Below, in pieces: positions 9,429 to 17,430 of a stretch of DNA of 43,712 bases. Both the position numbers and the translations under genes were made by a program. This DNA is from Planctomycetota bacterium (GTDB taxonomy: Bacteria; Planctomycetota; Planctomycetia; Isosphaerales; Isosphaeraceae), in NCBI GenBank assembly GCA_021791715.1, contig JAJYWB010000054.1:1-43712 (forward strand). Reading direction: 5' to 3'. Within the stretch, counting starts at the first letter, position 1. Each line of letters starts with the position of its first letter. A model generated the notes under the pieces. It was not told the DNA's origin. It was given only the letters and a program-made list of their open reading frames with translations, and made no database searches.

Positions 9429-10568
9429 GTGACCCGCTCCGAACTCGATCGTCCCACTCCCGAGCAGTTCCTCGACCTCATTCGCCGTCAAGAGCGGGGC
9501 AGGCTCAAAGTTTATCTGGGATCGTCGGCGGGAGTCGGCAAAACGTACGCGATGCTTCGCGAAGGGGCGAGGCTCAAACGACAAGGGATCGACGTCGTCA
9601 TCGGCTTTGTGGAAACCCACGGCCGAACCGAGACCGCCGAACAAATCGGCGAACTCGAAGTCGTCCCCCCCCGCGTGATCGAATACCGCGGAGTGACCCT
9701 CCGTGAACTCGACGTCGACGCGATCATCAAACGCAAGCCGACGATCTGCCTGATCGACGAACTCGCGCACACCAACGCCCCAGGAAGCGCTCGCGCCAAA
9801 CGCTATCAAGACGTCGAGGAAATTCTTCGTACCGGTATTCATGTGATTACCACATTGAATATCCAGCATCTCGAAAGTTTGTACGACGTCGTCGAGCGGA
9901 TCACGGGGGTTAAGGTTAAAGAACGGATCCCCGACGGCGTGATCGCCGACGCCGATCAGCTCGTCAACGTCGACGTCTCGTCCGAAGACCTGCTCGAACG
10001 ATTGAGGACGGGAAAAATTTATCCCGCCGAGCGTATCGAGAAGGCGATGGCGAATTTCTTCACGCAAGGGAATCTGACGCGTCTGAGAGAGCTGACGCTT
10101 ACCGAACTGGCGCATCTGATCGATCGTCGCAACCGCCGCGACGGTTCCCGCAACGAGCCCCTGTCGGCGACCGAGCGGGTGATGGTGGGCCTTTCGAGCC
10201 GAAGCCCGAACGCCGCGGTTTTGTTGCGCAAGGCGGCGCGGCTCGCCGATCGATTCAACGCCCCCTGGTATGCGGTTTACATCCAAACGCCCTCCGAAGA
10301 CCTGACGCGAGTCGACGCCGCGACGCAACGCGTGATCTCCAAAAATCTCGAACTCGCGCGCCAACTTGGAGGCTTGCCGATGACGTTTCGCGGCGCCGAC
10401 ATCGTCGAGACGATCCTCTCGTTCGCTCGCGAATACGAAATCCGCGTGATCGTTCTGGGAAAAAGCCGAAGGCCGTGGCGGAAACGCATCCTCGGCGGAT
10501 CGGTGATCGATCGACTCGCTCGCAAGGCCGAGGGGGTCGACGTTTGGATCGTCGATGTCGGATCTTAA
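9429..10568 (+). CDS. kdpD: Short KdpD: K+ sensor and Usp domains without a kinase
   Basis: The 379-residue protein contains the cytoplasmic N-terminal KdpD domain (about residues 20-230), with Walker A SSAGVGKT and Walker B CLIDELAHTNAPG. A universal-stress-protein-like domain follows (about 245-379, starting near ERVMVGLSSRSPNAAVLLRKA). It ends there: the four-helix membrane segment, GAF and histidine-kinase domains of full-length KdpD (about 890 residues) are absent. I chose GTG 9429 because AAGGA lies nine bases upstream; TTG 9423 would be too close. Short KdpD proteins are known from cyanobacteria and other groups. Here the lost output is likely replaced by the separate kinase encoded at 2499-4367. 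It is the last gene of the kdp operon. Confidence 0.93.
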   Translation: MTRSELDRPTPEQFLDLIRRQERGRLKVYLGSSAGVGKTYAMLREGARLKRQGIDVVIGFVETHGRTETAEQIGELEVVPPRVIEYRGVTLRELDVDAIIKRKPTICLIDELAHTNAPGSARAKRYQDVEEILRTGIHVITTLNIQHLESLYDVVERITGVKVKERIPDGVIADADQLVNVDVSSEDLLERLRTGKIYPAERIEKAMANFFTQGNLTRLRELTLTELAHLIDRRNRRDGSRNEPLSATERVMVGLSSRSPNAAVLLRKAARLADRFNAPWYAVYIQTPSEDLTRVDAATQRVISKNLELARQLGGLPMTFRGADIVETILSFAREYEIRVIVLGKSRRPWRKRILGGSVIDRLARKAEGVDVWIVDVGS

Positions 10569-10759
10569 GATATCGCAATCATTCGCGAAATCGCGTGAAC
10601 ACGATAAACGCGATCGCGCGAATTCGCCTCGTCGAACGTCAGCCGGTTTCATTTTCGCCTCGTTTCCGCCTTTGAATTCGGGTTTTTAAAAAGATTTTAA
10701 AATTCAACAGTTTACGTTTTGAATGATAGCGCGTCGCGTGAAGTTTCCTTTTCTGTTTT

Positions 10760-11016
10760 CAATCTCAAGCATCAAACGTCGTTCTTTGGTTCAATCTCAA
10801 ACATCAAACGTCGTTCTTTGGTTCAATCTCAAACATCAAGCGTCGTTCTTTGGTTCAATCTCAAGCATCAAACGTCGTTCTTTGGTTCAATCTCAAACTT
10901 CAAACGTCGTTCTTTGGTTCAATCTCAAACTTCAAGCGTCGTTCTTTGGTTCAATCTCAAACATCAAGCGTCGTTCTTTGGTTTCGATCTCAAGTATTAA
11001 GCGTCGTTCGCGGTTA
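10760..11016. repeat. Tandem array of eight 32-bp repeats between convergent operons
   Basis: Seven units start every 32 bases from 10760, and a degenerate eighth starts at 10985 after a one-base insertion. The unit runs from CAATCTCAAACATCAA through CGTCGTTCTTTGGT. Variation is mainly at two positions (AAAC/AAGC, CATC/CTTC). There are no spacers between units, so this is not CRISPR. The array is much more AT-rich than its surroundings. It lies between the 3' end of the kdp operon (10568) and the 3' end of the MoxR-partner gene on the other strand (11032), so it may act on transcription termination or be a simple minisatellite. The unit has no stop codons in two + frames, which creates spurious reading frames. 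The remaining gap, 10569-10759, holds nothing I recognise. Confidence 0.95.
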
Positions 11017-11031
11017 AATCGTCCTTTCTTT

Positions 11032-12897
11032 TTAAGACTCACGGATAAAATCGGCGGCGTACGATCGTACGTGCTTACCGTTTAAAATATGAAAACACCG
11101 AAGCCGATCGACGAGAGCTCCCGAAAACCGCTTGAGCGGCAAGTGGACGATCTTTTTGCCGAATCGTCGCGCCAGGCGACGCCACGAAAGTTTCGGCGGA
11201 ACGGGAGAGACGACCGCGACGTGCCGCTCCTTGCTGTGGAGAAACGCCGCCGCGAGGAGCCGATCCTCGAGCGTGTCGGCGAAATCAAGCCTCCGATCGG
11301 TCCAGATCTCGGGGATCGACCGAGGCGGATAAAGAAACATCGCCCCGCCGTATTCCGCCGCGGCGATACCGGGACCGACAAGCTCGGTCATCGGATCGGT
11401 CGCGAAAAACGCGAGCGTCGACTCCTCGATATGCTCGGCGAACCACGTAAATCGATAAACATATTTTTTGGGATCGGCGGGAACGTCGAAGAGAAAAACG
11501 ACGACCTCGATCGAACCGCGGTCGGGGGGCATGACCTTCACATAAATATCCCCCGTGTGCCAATTGCGGAGGGTTTCGCGGATGTCGACCCCGTCTTTCA
11601 CGCTCGTCTGGAATTTTTCGGAACGCGCCAGATCGGCGCCGATCGTCGCGCGGGCTCGGTCGCGAACGTGCTTCTGAAAGCTCTCGATCCGGTCGTCCTC
11701 GGGAGGCCAGGAACACATCCCGTAAGGATTCCATTTATGTCGCCATTTTTCCTTGTCTTTTTCGGGAGGACGCCGCTGGAGCCGGCACGTTCGCCACGAA
11801 ATCGCTTGCCCAGGCAACCTGCAAGCCATCGGAAACATCCCCTCGCCGGGGATCTCGCCCCGATCGACCCCCATCCGCAACGCCGGCTCTAAGTCGAACG
11901 CACGCGAGGCTTCATCATGCAAGTAAGGATAAAACCGCGCCGTCTCGGCGATCGCGAGCGCGAACTCGTCGCCGAAAATCTCCTTCGCAGCCGATATCAA
12001 CGTATACAAATCGGGCGTCAGCCTCCGCTCGATCAACGACAAATTTCGAATGTATCGGAAATAAACCGAAAGCAGGTGGGGCGTCGCCCGCCGCGAAGCC
12101 TTGGGCCGCTCGCGGCGCACCCGGTCGCGAGCCTCGAGCGCCAGCTCCTTCACTCCGTCGATCGATAAATTATCGTCCGCCGATAATTCAAACCGACTTC
12201 GCTCGTAAAGCGCCGTCGTAAACGGCAGCTCTCCCAGAAAAAAAATCAGCGTTTTGGGATCGACCGGATACGTCCGAACGGGCTCGTCCCCCGATTCGGC
12301 GGCTTCGACCGCGTAAGGCTCGCGATAAGCCTCGCGGATCCAGGGCCAATCCAAAACCGAACAAATTAACAATATTGATTTATATTTGCGCTCTAATTCA
12401 TGAAGTCGATTCGCGATCGAGCCGACCCGCGCGATTTGATCGCGATCCTCGGGCCTTGGAATCGCGGGCAAGAGCGCCGCCGAGAACGCCTCGATCCTGG
12501 CTCGTTTCAGCGCGTAGGGATCGGGAAAAACTCCCCGCCGGACGACGTATTTCGGCGTTTCCATATCCACGAATTCTCGCGCGATCCGCTCTTGCATCGC
12601 CACGCGAATCGCCGCGACGACCCCCTGGCACGGGTCGATCGGAACGTAACTGTAACCCTCGCCGTCGTCGTCGCGCCGGACGACCGCCGAGATCGCCGGA
12701 AGCGATTCGATCGCGGCCTCGACCTCGTCTTGAAACGAAGGAGGCAACGGAACCGCTAAACAATCATAATTTCGCGCCAGCATTTCATCTCGCGCAAGAA
12801 TCGCGCAATCTCCCGATCCGTGAATGATCGGCGAAACGCGAATCCTCGGCGAGATCGTTAAGAAATCGTCGGCCGAGGGGCGAACGTTCCGGCTCAT
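11032..12897 (-). CDS. MoxR-coupled partner protein, possibly a degenerate VWA protein
   Basis: The gene's start overlaps the stop of the MoxR ATPase gene (ATGA), so the two are translationally coupled. MoxR ATPases are usually encoded beside a von Willebrand A (VWA) domain protein. This 621-residue product has no canonical MIDAS motif (DxSxS). Its C-terminal third nevertheless has an alternating strand/helix pattern: IEVVVFLFDVPADP, STLAFFATDPMTE, and later RHVAVVSPVPPK followed by a basic helix. That pattern could be a VWA fold in which the metal-site serines are replaced (DVPAD instead of DxSxS). The N-terminal 400 residues are helical and Arg/Glu-rich. I see no signal peptide or membrane segment. 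The VWA assignment is tentative; the pairing with MoxR is solid. Confidence 0.85.
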   Translation of the reverse strand: MSRNVRPSADDFLTISPRIRVSPIIHGSGDCAILARDEMLARNYDCLAVPLPPSFQDEVEAAIESLPAISAVVRRDDDGEGYSYVPIDPCQGVVAAIRVAMQERIAREFVDMETPKYVVRRGVFPDPYALKRARIEAFSAALLPAIPRPEDRDQIARVGSIANRLHELERKYKSILLICSVLDWPWIREAYREPYAVEAAESGDEPVRTYPVDPKTLIFFLGELPFTTALYERSRFELSADDNLSIDGVKELALEARDRVRRERPKASRRATPHLLSVYFRYIRNLSLIERRLTPDLYTLISAAKEIFGDEFALAIAETARFYPYLHDEASRAFDLEPALRMGVDRGEIPGEGMFPMACRLPGQAISWRTCRLQRRPPEKDKEKWRHKWNPYGMCSWPPEDDRIESFQKHVRDRARATIGADLARSEKFQTSVKDGVDIRETLRNWHTGDIYVKVMPPDRGSIEVVVFLFDVPADPKKYVYRFTWFAEHIEESTLAFFATDPMTELVGPGIAAAEYGGAMFLYPPRSIPEIWTDRRLDFADTLEDRLLAAAFLHSKERHVAVVSPVPPKLSWRRLARRFGKKIVHLPLKRFSGALVDRLRCFHILNGKHVRSYAADFIRES

Positions 12898-13856
12898 CGT
12901 TCGTCCTCCTCGTCGTCGTCTTCAAACCGATCGGGATGCAACGGATCTTCGGGATCGAAGTAAACGTCTCCCAATCCCATCGGCGAAAATTGATCGCCGA
13001 GCGATCGCCGCTTCCGCGCAGCGAGATCCTCGAGATCGAGAGCCTCTTGACCGAGCACGCACTCGAGCGACTCGAGCCACGCGGAGTCTTTCGCCAGCGG
13101 ATGCCGGGGATCCTGAGCCATCCGTTTGATCGCATACCGCAAGATCGAAATCCCGTCGCGCGGCGAAAAATCGAGCCGAAGCTTGTGCGCCCGCTGCAAA
13201 AAATCGACCGTAAGCGCCAACAACTCGGGCTCGGCGAACGGTAAGTGATAACGCAAAATCGCCATCTCGTCGTCGCGGTTCGGAAAATCGAGCGTCAACG
13301 TCGGCTGCAAACGAGAAAGAATATAATCGGGAACTTCATAAGTCGACTCGTCTTCGTTCATCGTCACGCAGACGCGAAAATCGCGGTGCGCCGGGATCGT
13401 GATTCCGGCGACGATGCTTTCGACATAACGACGATGATCGAGCAAAGGAGCGAGGCTCGCCCACGATTTCTCGTTCATCCTGTTCCCCTCGTCGAGCACG
13501 CACACGCCCCCCTCGATCATCGCCGTCGCCAGCGGCGAGGCGTGATACGCGATCCGACCCGATTCGGCCAAAACCGGCGTGACGATCAAATCCTCGGGGC
13601 GCGTGTCAGATGTACACTGATTGATATAAAGAGGCTGATTCCGCTTCCGAGCCGCCGCCATCGCCAACGTCGTTTTGCCGATCCCCGGCGGCCCCAAAAG
13701 CCGAGGCGAAAGCGGCAGATCGACCGCGTCGACAACCAGCCAGCACGCCAGTAGACGCGTGAGAATCTCATCCTGGCCGATCCAGCCCTGATCCGAACGG
13801 TCGGGTTCGGAAAGCCGAAGATTCACCCCGCCGATCTCGACCGTCCTCGTAGCCAT
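12894..13856 (-). CDS. MoxR-family AAA+ ATPase
   Basis: This 320-residue ATPase has Walker A LGPPGIGKTTLA, Walker B GGVCVLDEGNRM, a sensor-1 region (RVCVTMNEDES) and arginine-finger-like residues in YILSRLQPTLTL. That order is typical of MoxR/RavA-type chaperone ATPases, which remodel or mature partner protein complexes. The C-terminus is highly acidic. ATG 13856 has the ribosome-binding site TTAGGAGA. The downstream gene overlaps by four bases and probably encodes its substrate adaptor. The substrate is unknown. Confidence 0.93.
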   Translation of the reverse strand: MATRTVEIGGVNLRLSEPDRSDQGWIGQDEILTRLLACWLVVDAVDLPLSPRLLGPPGIGKTTLAMAAARKRNQPLYINQCTSDTRPEDLIVTPVLAESGRIAYHASPLATAMIEGGVCVLDEGNRMNEKSWASLAPLLDHRRYVESIVAGITIPAHRDFRVCVTMNEDESTYEVPDYILSRLQPTLTLDFPNRDDEMAILRYHLPFAEPELLALTVDFLQRAHKLRLDFSPRDGISILRYAIKRMAQDPRHPLAKDSAWLESLECVLGQEALDLEDLAARKRRSLGDQFSPMGLGDVYFDPEDPLHPDRFEDDDEEDER

Positions 13857-13993
13857 AACGTCTCCTAATCGATTCTCTTGTGATCTAATATTTCGCGACG
13901 ATTTACTTCAAGAATTACCTGTTTGATTCATCCTGGATTAATGGACGCGGGGATCGAGGCGATCGATCCCCCCGACCCCGCGCCCCGATCCCG

Positions 13994-15292
13994 CTAGCCG
14001 ATCGGATTGAAAACGAGCCCTGTGAGCAATTTTGGATAAAAATACGTGCTTTTGGGCGGCATCGTCTCGAGATTCGAAGCGATCGATTCGACATGCTCCA
14101 TCGTCGCGGGAGGAACCAAACACGCGAGATCGATTCGCTTCGACCCGCACGCCTCAAGAACCTCGCTCGTCTGATGCACGTAGCGGAACGACGGCTCGCC
14201 GAGCCCCGCGAGCAGTTTACCGACGACAAGTTCGCGAAGCACGCTCACCCCGAGAGACCGCCACTCGGCCGAATGCTCGGGTACGAGTTCGTCCATCGTT
14301 TTGTCGGACCGAAGCCGCGCCGTGATCCACCGATCGTCGGCGACCGTGCCGAAGCCGAGAACGTCTTGATCGCCGCCGAGCTCGATCGCCTCCCACGCGT
14401 CCCGACATCCCGATTCCCCCGCGCCGCGATTCTCGATCTCAAATTCGGGCTCGAGCCGTTTCGCCAGCTCCGAGGAAGTCAATCCGTTATACCCCGAGAT
14501 CAATCGATGCGTCGGCAAAATCAACAAGCCGGGATCGCTCATACCCACCAACACCATCATACAAAAATTCGCAGGATCGTCGGGCCCCTTCAGCTCGCCC
14601 CGAGACGCGATCTCATCACGGTACTTCAAACCCGTCTCATAGCGGTGATGACCGTCGGCGATGAACACGGGCTTGGACGCGATCAATCCCTGCGCAATCG
14701 AATGAGCGCGCGAATCGTACACGGGCCAAAGCCGATGAATCACCCCCAGATGGTCGATCGCCTCGATCGGCGTCTTATCGACGATCCCCGCCTCGACCGC
14801 GGCCAAAACCTCGCCCGACGCGTCGGGATAAAGACCGAAGATCGGGCTCAGGTTGAACCGGGTCGCGTGATAAAGCGCCAGCCGATCGGCTTTCGGTCCC
14901 GAAAGCGTTTGCTCGTGAGGAAAAATCTTCCCCGCGCCGAACGGCTCGAGCCGAACCCGCGCCGTGAAACCTCGCCGAACAAACGATCCCGATTCGGTCG
15001 TGAAAACCTGATGATAAACATAAAGCGCGGGATGAGACTCCTCGACGATCACCCCCTCGCGACGCCACTCGCGAAGAAACGCAGCGGCTCGACCGTATTT
15101 GTTCCGCTCGGCGTCGTCGCCGGGCTCGTCGCGGTTGAGCTCGAGACGCACCACGTTGTACGCGCTCGCGTCGTAAAGCCGACGCTGGAGCTCGTCGTCG
15201 ATGACGTCGTAAGGAGGCGCGACGACGTTCGACAACGCCCCCACCTTCGCCATCTCATACCGATAACCGCGAAACGCTCGAATGTCCGGCAT
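13994..15292 (-). CDS. DUF1015 family protein
   Basis: The 432-residue product has the hallmark N-terminus of the DUF1015 family (IRAFRGYRY near residue 4, then VVAPPYDVI around residue 24) and the internal motifs GKIFPHEQTLSGPKADR and FIADGHHRYETGLKYRDE. The family is widespread in bacteria and often annotated as HTH or SpoOJ-like, but the reaction is not established, so I give no function. It has no membrane segment. The frame ends 137 bp before the MoxR gene on the same strand, so co-transcription is possible. Confidence 0.92.
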   Translation of the reverse strand: MPDIRAFRGYRYEMAKVGALSNVVAPPYDVIDDELQRRLYDASAYNVVRLELNRDEPGDDAERNKYGRAAAFLREWRREGVIVEESHPALYVYHQVFTTESGSFVRRGFTARVRLEPFGAGKIFPHEQTLSGPKADRLALYHATRFNLSPIFGLYPDASGEVLAAVEAGIVDKTPIEAIDHLGVIHRLWPVYDSRAHSIAQGLIASKPVFIADGHHRYETGLKYRDEIASRGELKGPDDPANFCMMVLVGMSDPGLLILPTHRLISGYNGLTSSELAKRLEPEFEIENRGAGESGCRDAWEAIELGGDQDVLGFGTVADDRWITARLRSDKTMDELVPEHSAEWRSLGVSVLRELVVGKLLAGLGEPSFRYVHQTSEVLEACGSKRIDLACLVPPATMEHVESIASNLETMPPKSTYFYPKLLTGLVFNPIG

Positions 15293-15457
15293 AACTCTCT
15301 CTTCAAAAGGTGAAAGTCTTGATGTTTTTACGCGTTGCGGTCGATTTTACCCCGCGCGTCGGCTTGTTAATGTACAAGATTCGAACGAGGCTCGAAAGAC
15401 CGCGAGTTCTAACGACAAACCCGCTCTCCGCTCAGCCGACCGACACTCCGAAGGCTT

Positions 15458-15511
15458 CGGCTAACCAAATGGCGTCGGCTCACCAAATGACGTCGGCTCA
15501 CCGAATGACGA
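15458..15511. repeat. Three 18-bp tandem repeats in an intergenic gap
   Basis: Three units of about 18 bp (consensus CGGCTCACCAAATGACGT) start at 15458, 15476 and 15494, between the DUF1015 gene and the downstream end of the next - strand gene. The rest of the 240-bp gap (15293-15532) holds no convincing gene. Short CGGCT-rich words continue on both sides, which suggests a decaying minisatellite. Confidence 0.8.
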
Positions 15512-15532
15512 TTGCTCCAAAACTGCTTCCGC

Positions 15533-17017
15533 TCACCAGATCGCCACGCCGAGGGCGTCGGCTCGTTCGGCTACCGAGATCGTCTCGGGCTTACCGGGCC
15601 ATTTCGGCGCCTCGCCCGAAAGGATGAACTCGGGAGTCGAATACCAACGATCGAGCGGAACCGCGGGATAATACTTCTTGGCGCGTTCGCGCTCGCGACG
15701 CCGCGCCCGGCGACTCGATTTCGAAACATGCCGCGCCGTCGCGGGCTTTCGTTCCCGCTTCGACTCTTCCGGCTTCGAAGCCGATCCAACAAAAACCTCG
15801 CCGACTTCGCCCGAGGAGGGAGTTTCCAAAGCCTCGATTCTCTTCGATCCCAATTCTTCCGATTTGAGATCTGTGGATGCGACATCGCGGTTCGCGACCG
15901 CATCCGAATCGCTCTCGCAATCGACGGTCACGATCGATTCGGAAGCCGAAGATGACTCGTCGATCGTCGCCTCGTCGTTCGATTCGCGGGTCGATTCGGT
16001 CGTTTCAGCGCTCGTGGAAACGTTTCCAACGCTTTCCAACTCGATCCGATCGATCTTTTCGATCTTCGATTCTCCAGTTTGGGTCACCTGCTCAAACGAG
16101 ACGATCGAAGGCGCAGAGGCGACGGTCAAAGGCTCGGCGAAGCCGGACGTATGCTCTTCCGAGACTTTCGAGCCGTCGGAAGTAACGATCGAAGGCGCCG
16201 CGGCGACGATCAAAGATTCCGACACGAAGGTGGAACGCAAGTCTATCTCGCGTTCGACCTCGGATTGTTTGCGTGCCGACCGCTTTGAGGAACGCTTTTC
16301 GACCTTCTCGGTCTTTGCCGGCTTCGCGGCGACGTTGTTCGGGTTCGATCGCGCCTTGTTTTTCTCGGCGTTCGCACGATCGCGCCTGAGATTGCGCAGT
16401 TCTTGCAACCATTTCGATTCCATCCGCACGAGATGCGCCTCGTGGCGACAAATCAGCGCGAGCCTCTTATCCTCGGGAAGCAAATTCCCGCCCCCGACCA
16501 ACGTTTGTCGGTAATCGATCACTCCCTCGATCTCGAGATGCAAACGAACGATCCGCGCGACGATCTCCTCCTCGAACGGACCCCAGGGATCGAGATCGCG
16601 CCTTAGAGCCTCGCGTCGCCGCGCGTACGACTCGCGATCCGAGGCGCTCGAAGGATCGCCCGAGGGGCTCGAAAGATCGCCCGAGGGGCTCGAAAGATCG
16701 CCCGAGGGGCTCGAAAGATCGCCCGAGGGGCTCGAATCCTCAACCGAGGCTTCGGCGTTCTCATCCGAACGCGCGACCGATTGCGATCGATTCGCCTTTC
16801 GCACCGTCTCGGCGCACGCCTTGTTGAGCGAATCGATGAACGCGGCGTCGATCGGATCGTCTTCCTCCTCGCTAATCGAAACCGATGCGTCGCCGAGCAT
16901 CGGAAAACCCATCTGAGACTCGATCTCGAGTTCCATCTCCATCGCTCGCTCCATCATCTCCAAATCGAAGGTCAGTTCGGCGCGCGAACGGGGCGCGCAA
17001 ATTTTGCGGTATGACAT
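15533..17017 (-). CDS. Acidic, repeat-containing protein of unknown function
   Basis: The 494-residue product is not clearly assignable. The N-terminal 110 residues are acidic and helical (LEMMERAMEMELEIESQMGF), followed by four seven-residue repeats (SSPSGDL type). A central helical block (about 140-230) reads ALRRDLDPWGPFEEEIVARI and later CRHEAHLVRMESKWLQELR. That pattern resembles the C-terminal half of a protein group common in planctomycetes and acidobacteria, in which a conserved Arg-Tyr/His-Glu helix precedes an Leu/Arg-rich end. A long Ser/Glu-rich region of low complexity follows, then a basic stretch with RRARRRERERAKKYY and a Trp-containing tail. There is no signal peptide or catalytic motif. 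ATG 17017 has AAAGGAAA upstream. Confidence 0.72.
   Translation of the reverse strand: MSYRKICAPRSRAELTFDLEMMERAMEMELEIESQMGFPMLGDASVSISEEEDDPIDAAFIDSLNKACAETVRKANRSQSVARSDENAEASVEDSSPSGDLSSPSGDLSSPSGDLSSPSGDPSSASDRESYARRREALRRDLDPWGPFEEEIVARIVRLHLEIEGVIDYRQTLVGGGNLLPEDKRLALICRHEAHLVRMESKWLQELRNLRRDRANAEKNKARSNPNNVAAKPAKTEKVEKRSSKRSARKQSEVEREIDLRSTFVSESLIVAAAPSIVTSDGSKVSEEHTSGFAEPLTVASAPSIVSFEQVTQTGESKIEKIDRIELESVGNVSTSAETTESTRESNDEATIDESSSASESIVTVDCESDSDAVANRDVASTDLKSEELGSKRIEALETPSSGEVGEVFVGSASKPEESKRERKPATARHVSKSSRRARRRERERAKKYYPAVPLDRWYSTPEFILSGEAPKWPGKPETISVAERADALGVAIW
16654..16737. repeat. Four 21-bp tandem repeats inside the 15533-17017 gene
   Basis: Four nearly perfect 21-bp units (core GATCGCCCGAGGGGCTCGAA) start at 16654, 16675, 16696 and 16717. 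They encode the Ser-Ser-Pro-Ser-Gly-Asp repeats in the gene on the - strand. The period is a multiple of three, so unit gain or loss keeps the frame. Confidence 0.93.
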
Positions 17018-17430
17018 AACTTCGTTTCCTTTGTGTTTAAAAAGCTTTAAAGTTCAACAATACGCTTGCCAGATTCTAGCGAATCAGCCGACATAGTGAG
17101 ATCATACGACACTAGCGGCGTCATTGCAAGATCAATTTTGAAATTTCGCAACATTGGAAAACCGAGCTTTCCCCCCCCGAAGTGGATTCGACGATTCCGC
17201 GCGAACCTCGAAGGTCGAGGGTCGAGTAATGAAACGATCGACGGTTCCTCGCGACATCGACGTTCGAGGATCGAAGATCGAGGGTTGAAACGATCGACGA
17301 TTCCTCGCTCGCATCAAAAGAGCGATCGTCGCGCCCGAGGGTTCGCGCGGAGGGGGGATTCCGCGCGAACGAACCGACGCGACGATCCAAAAACCGAATC
17401 CATAAGGATTCGTTAAGAGCGAACGTCTTT
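17018..17430. other. Intergenic region with a diverged direct duplication
   Basis: This 410-bp stretch between two - strand genes has no convincing gene. It contains two related segments, 17208-17252 and 17271-17308, sharing TCGAGGGT and later GAAACGATCGACG-TTCCTCGC with small differences and a gap. A C8 run lies near 17171. I see no recognisable promoter or terminator. Confidence 0.6.

Noticed and set aside
10760..11016. CRISPR array
   Set aside because: The units are directly adjacent with no unique spacers and no cas genes are present.
10723..11085. A 120-codon + strand frame through the 32-bp repeats
   Set aside because: The 32-bp unit has no stop codons in this frame, so an open frame is automatic. 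There is no ribosome-binding site, and a frame shifted by one base is equally open.
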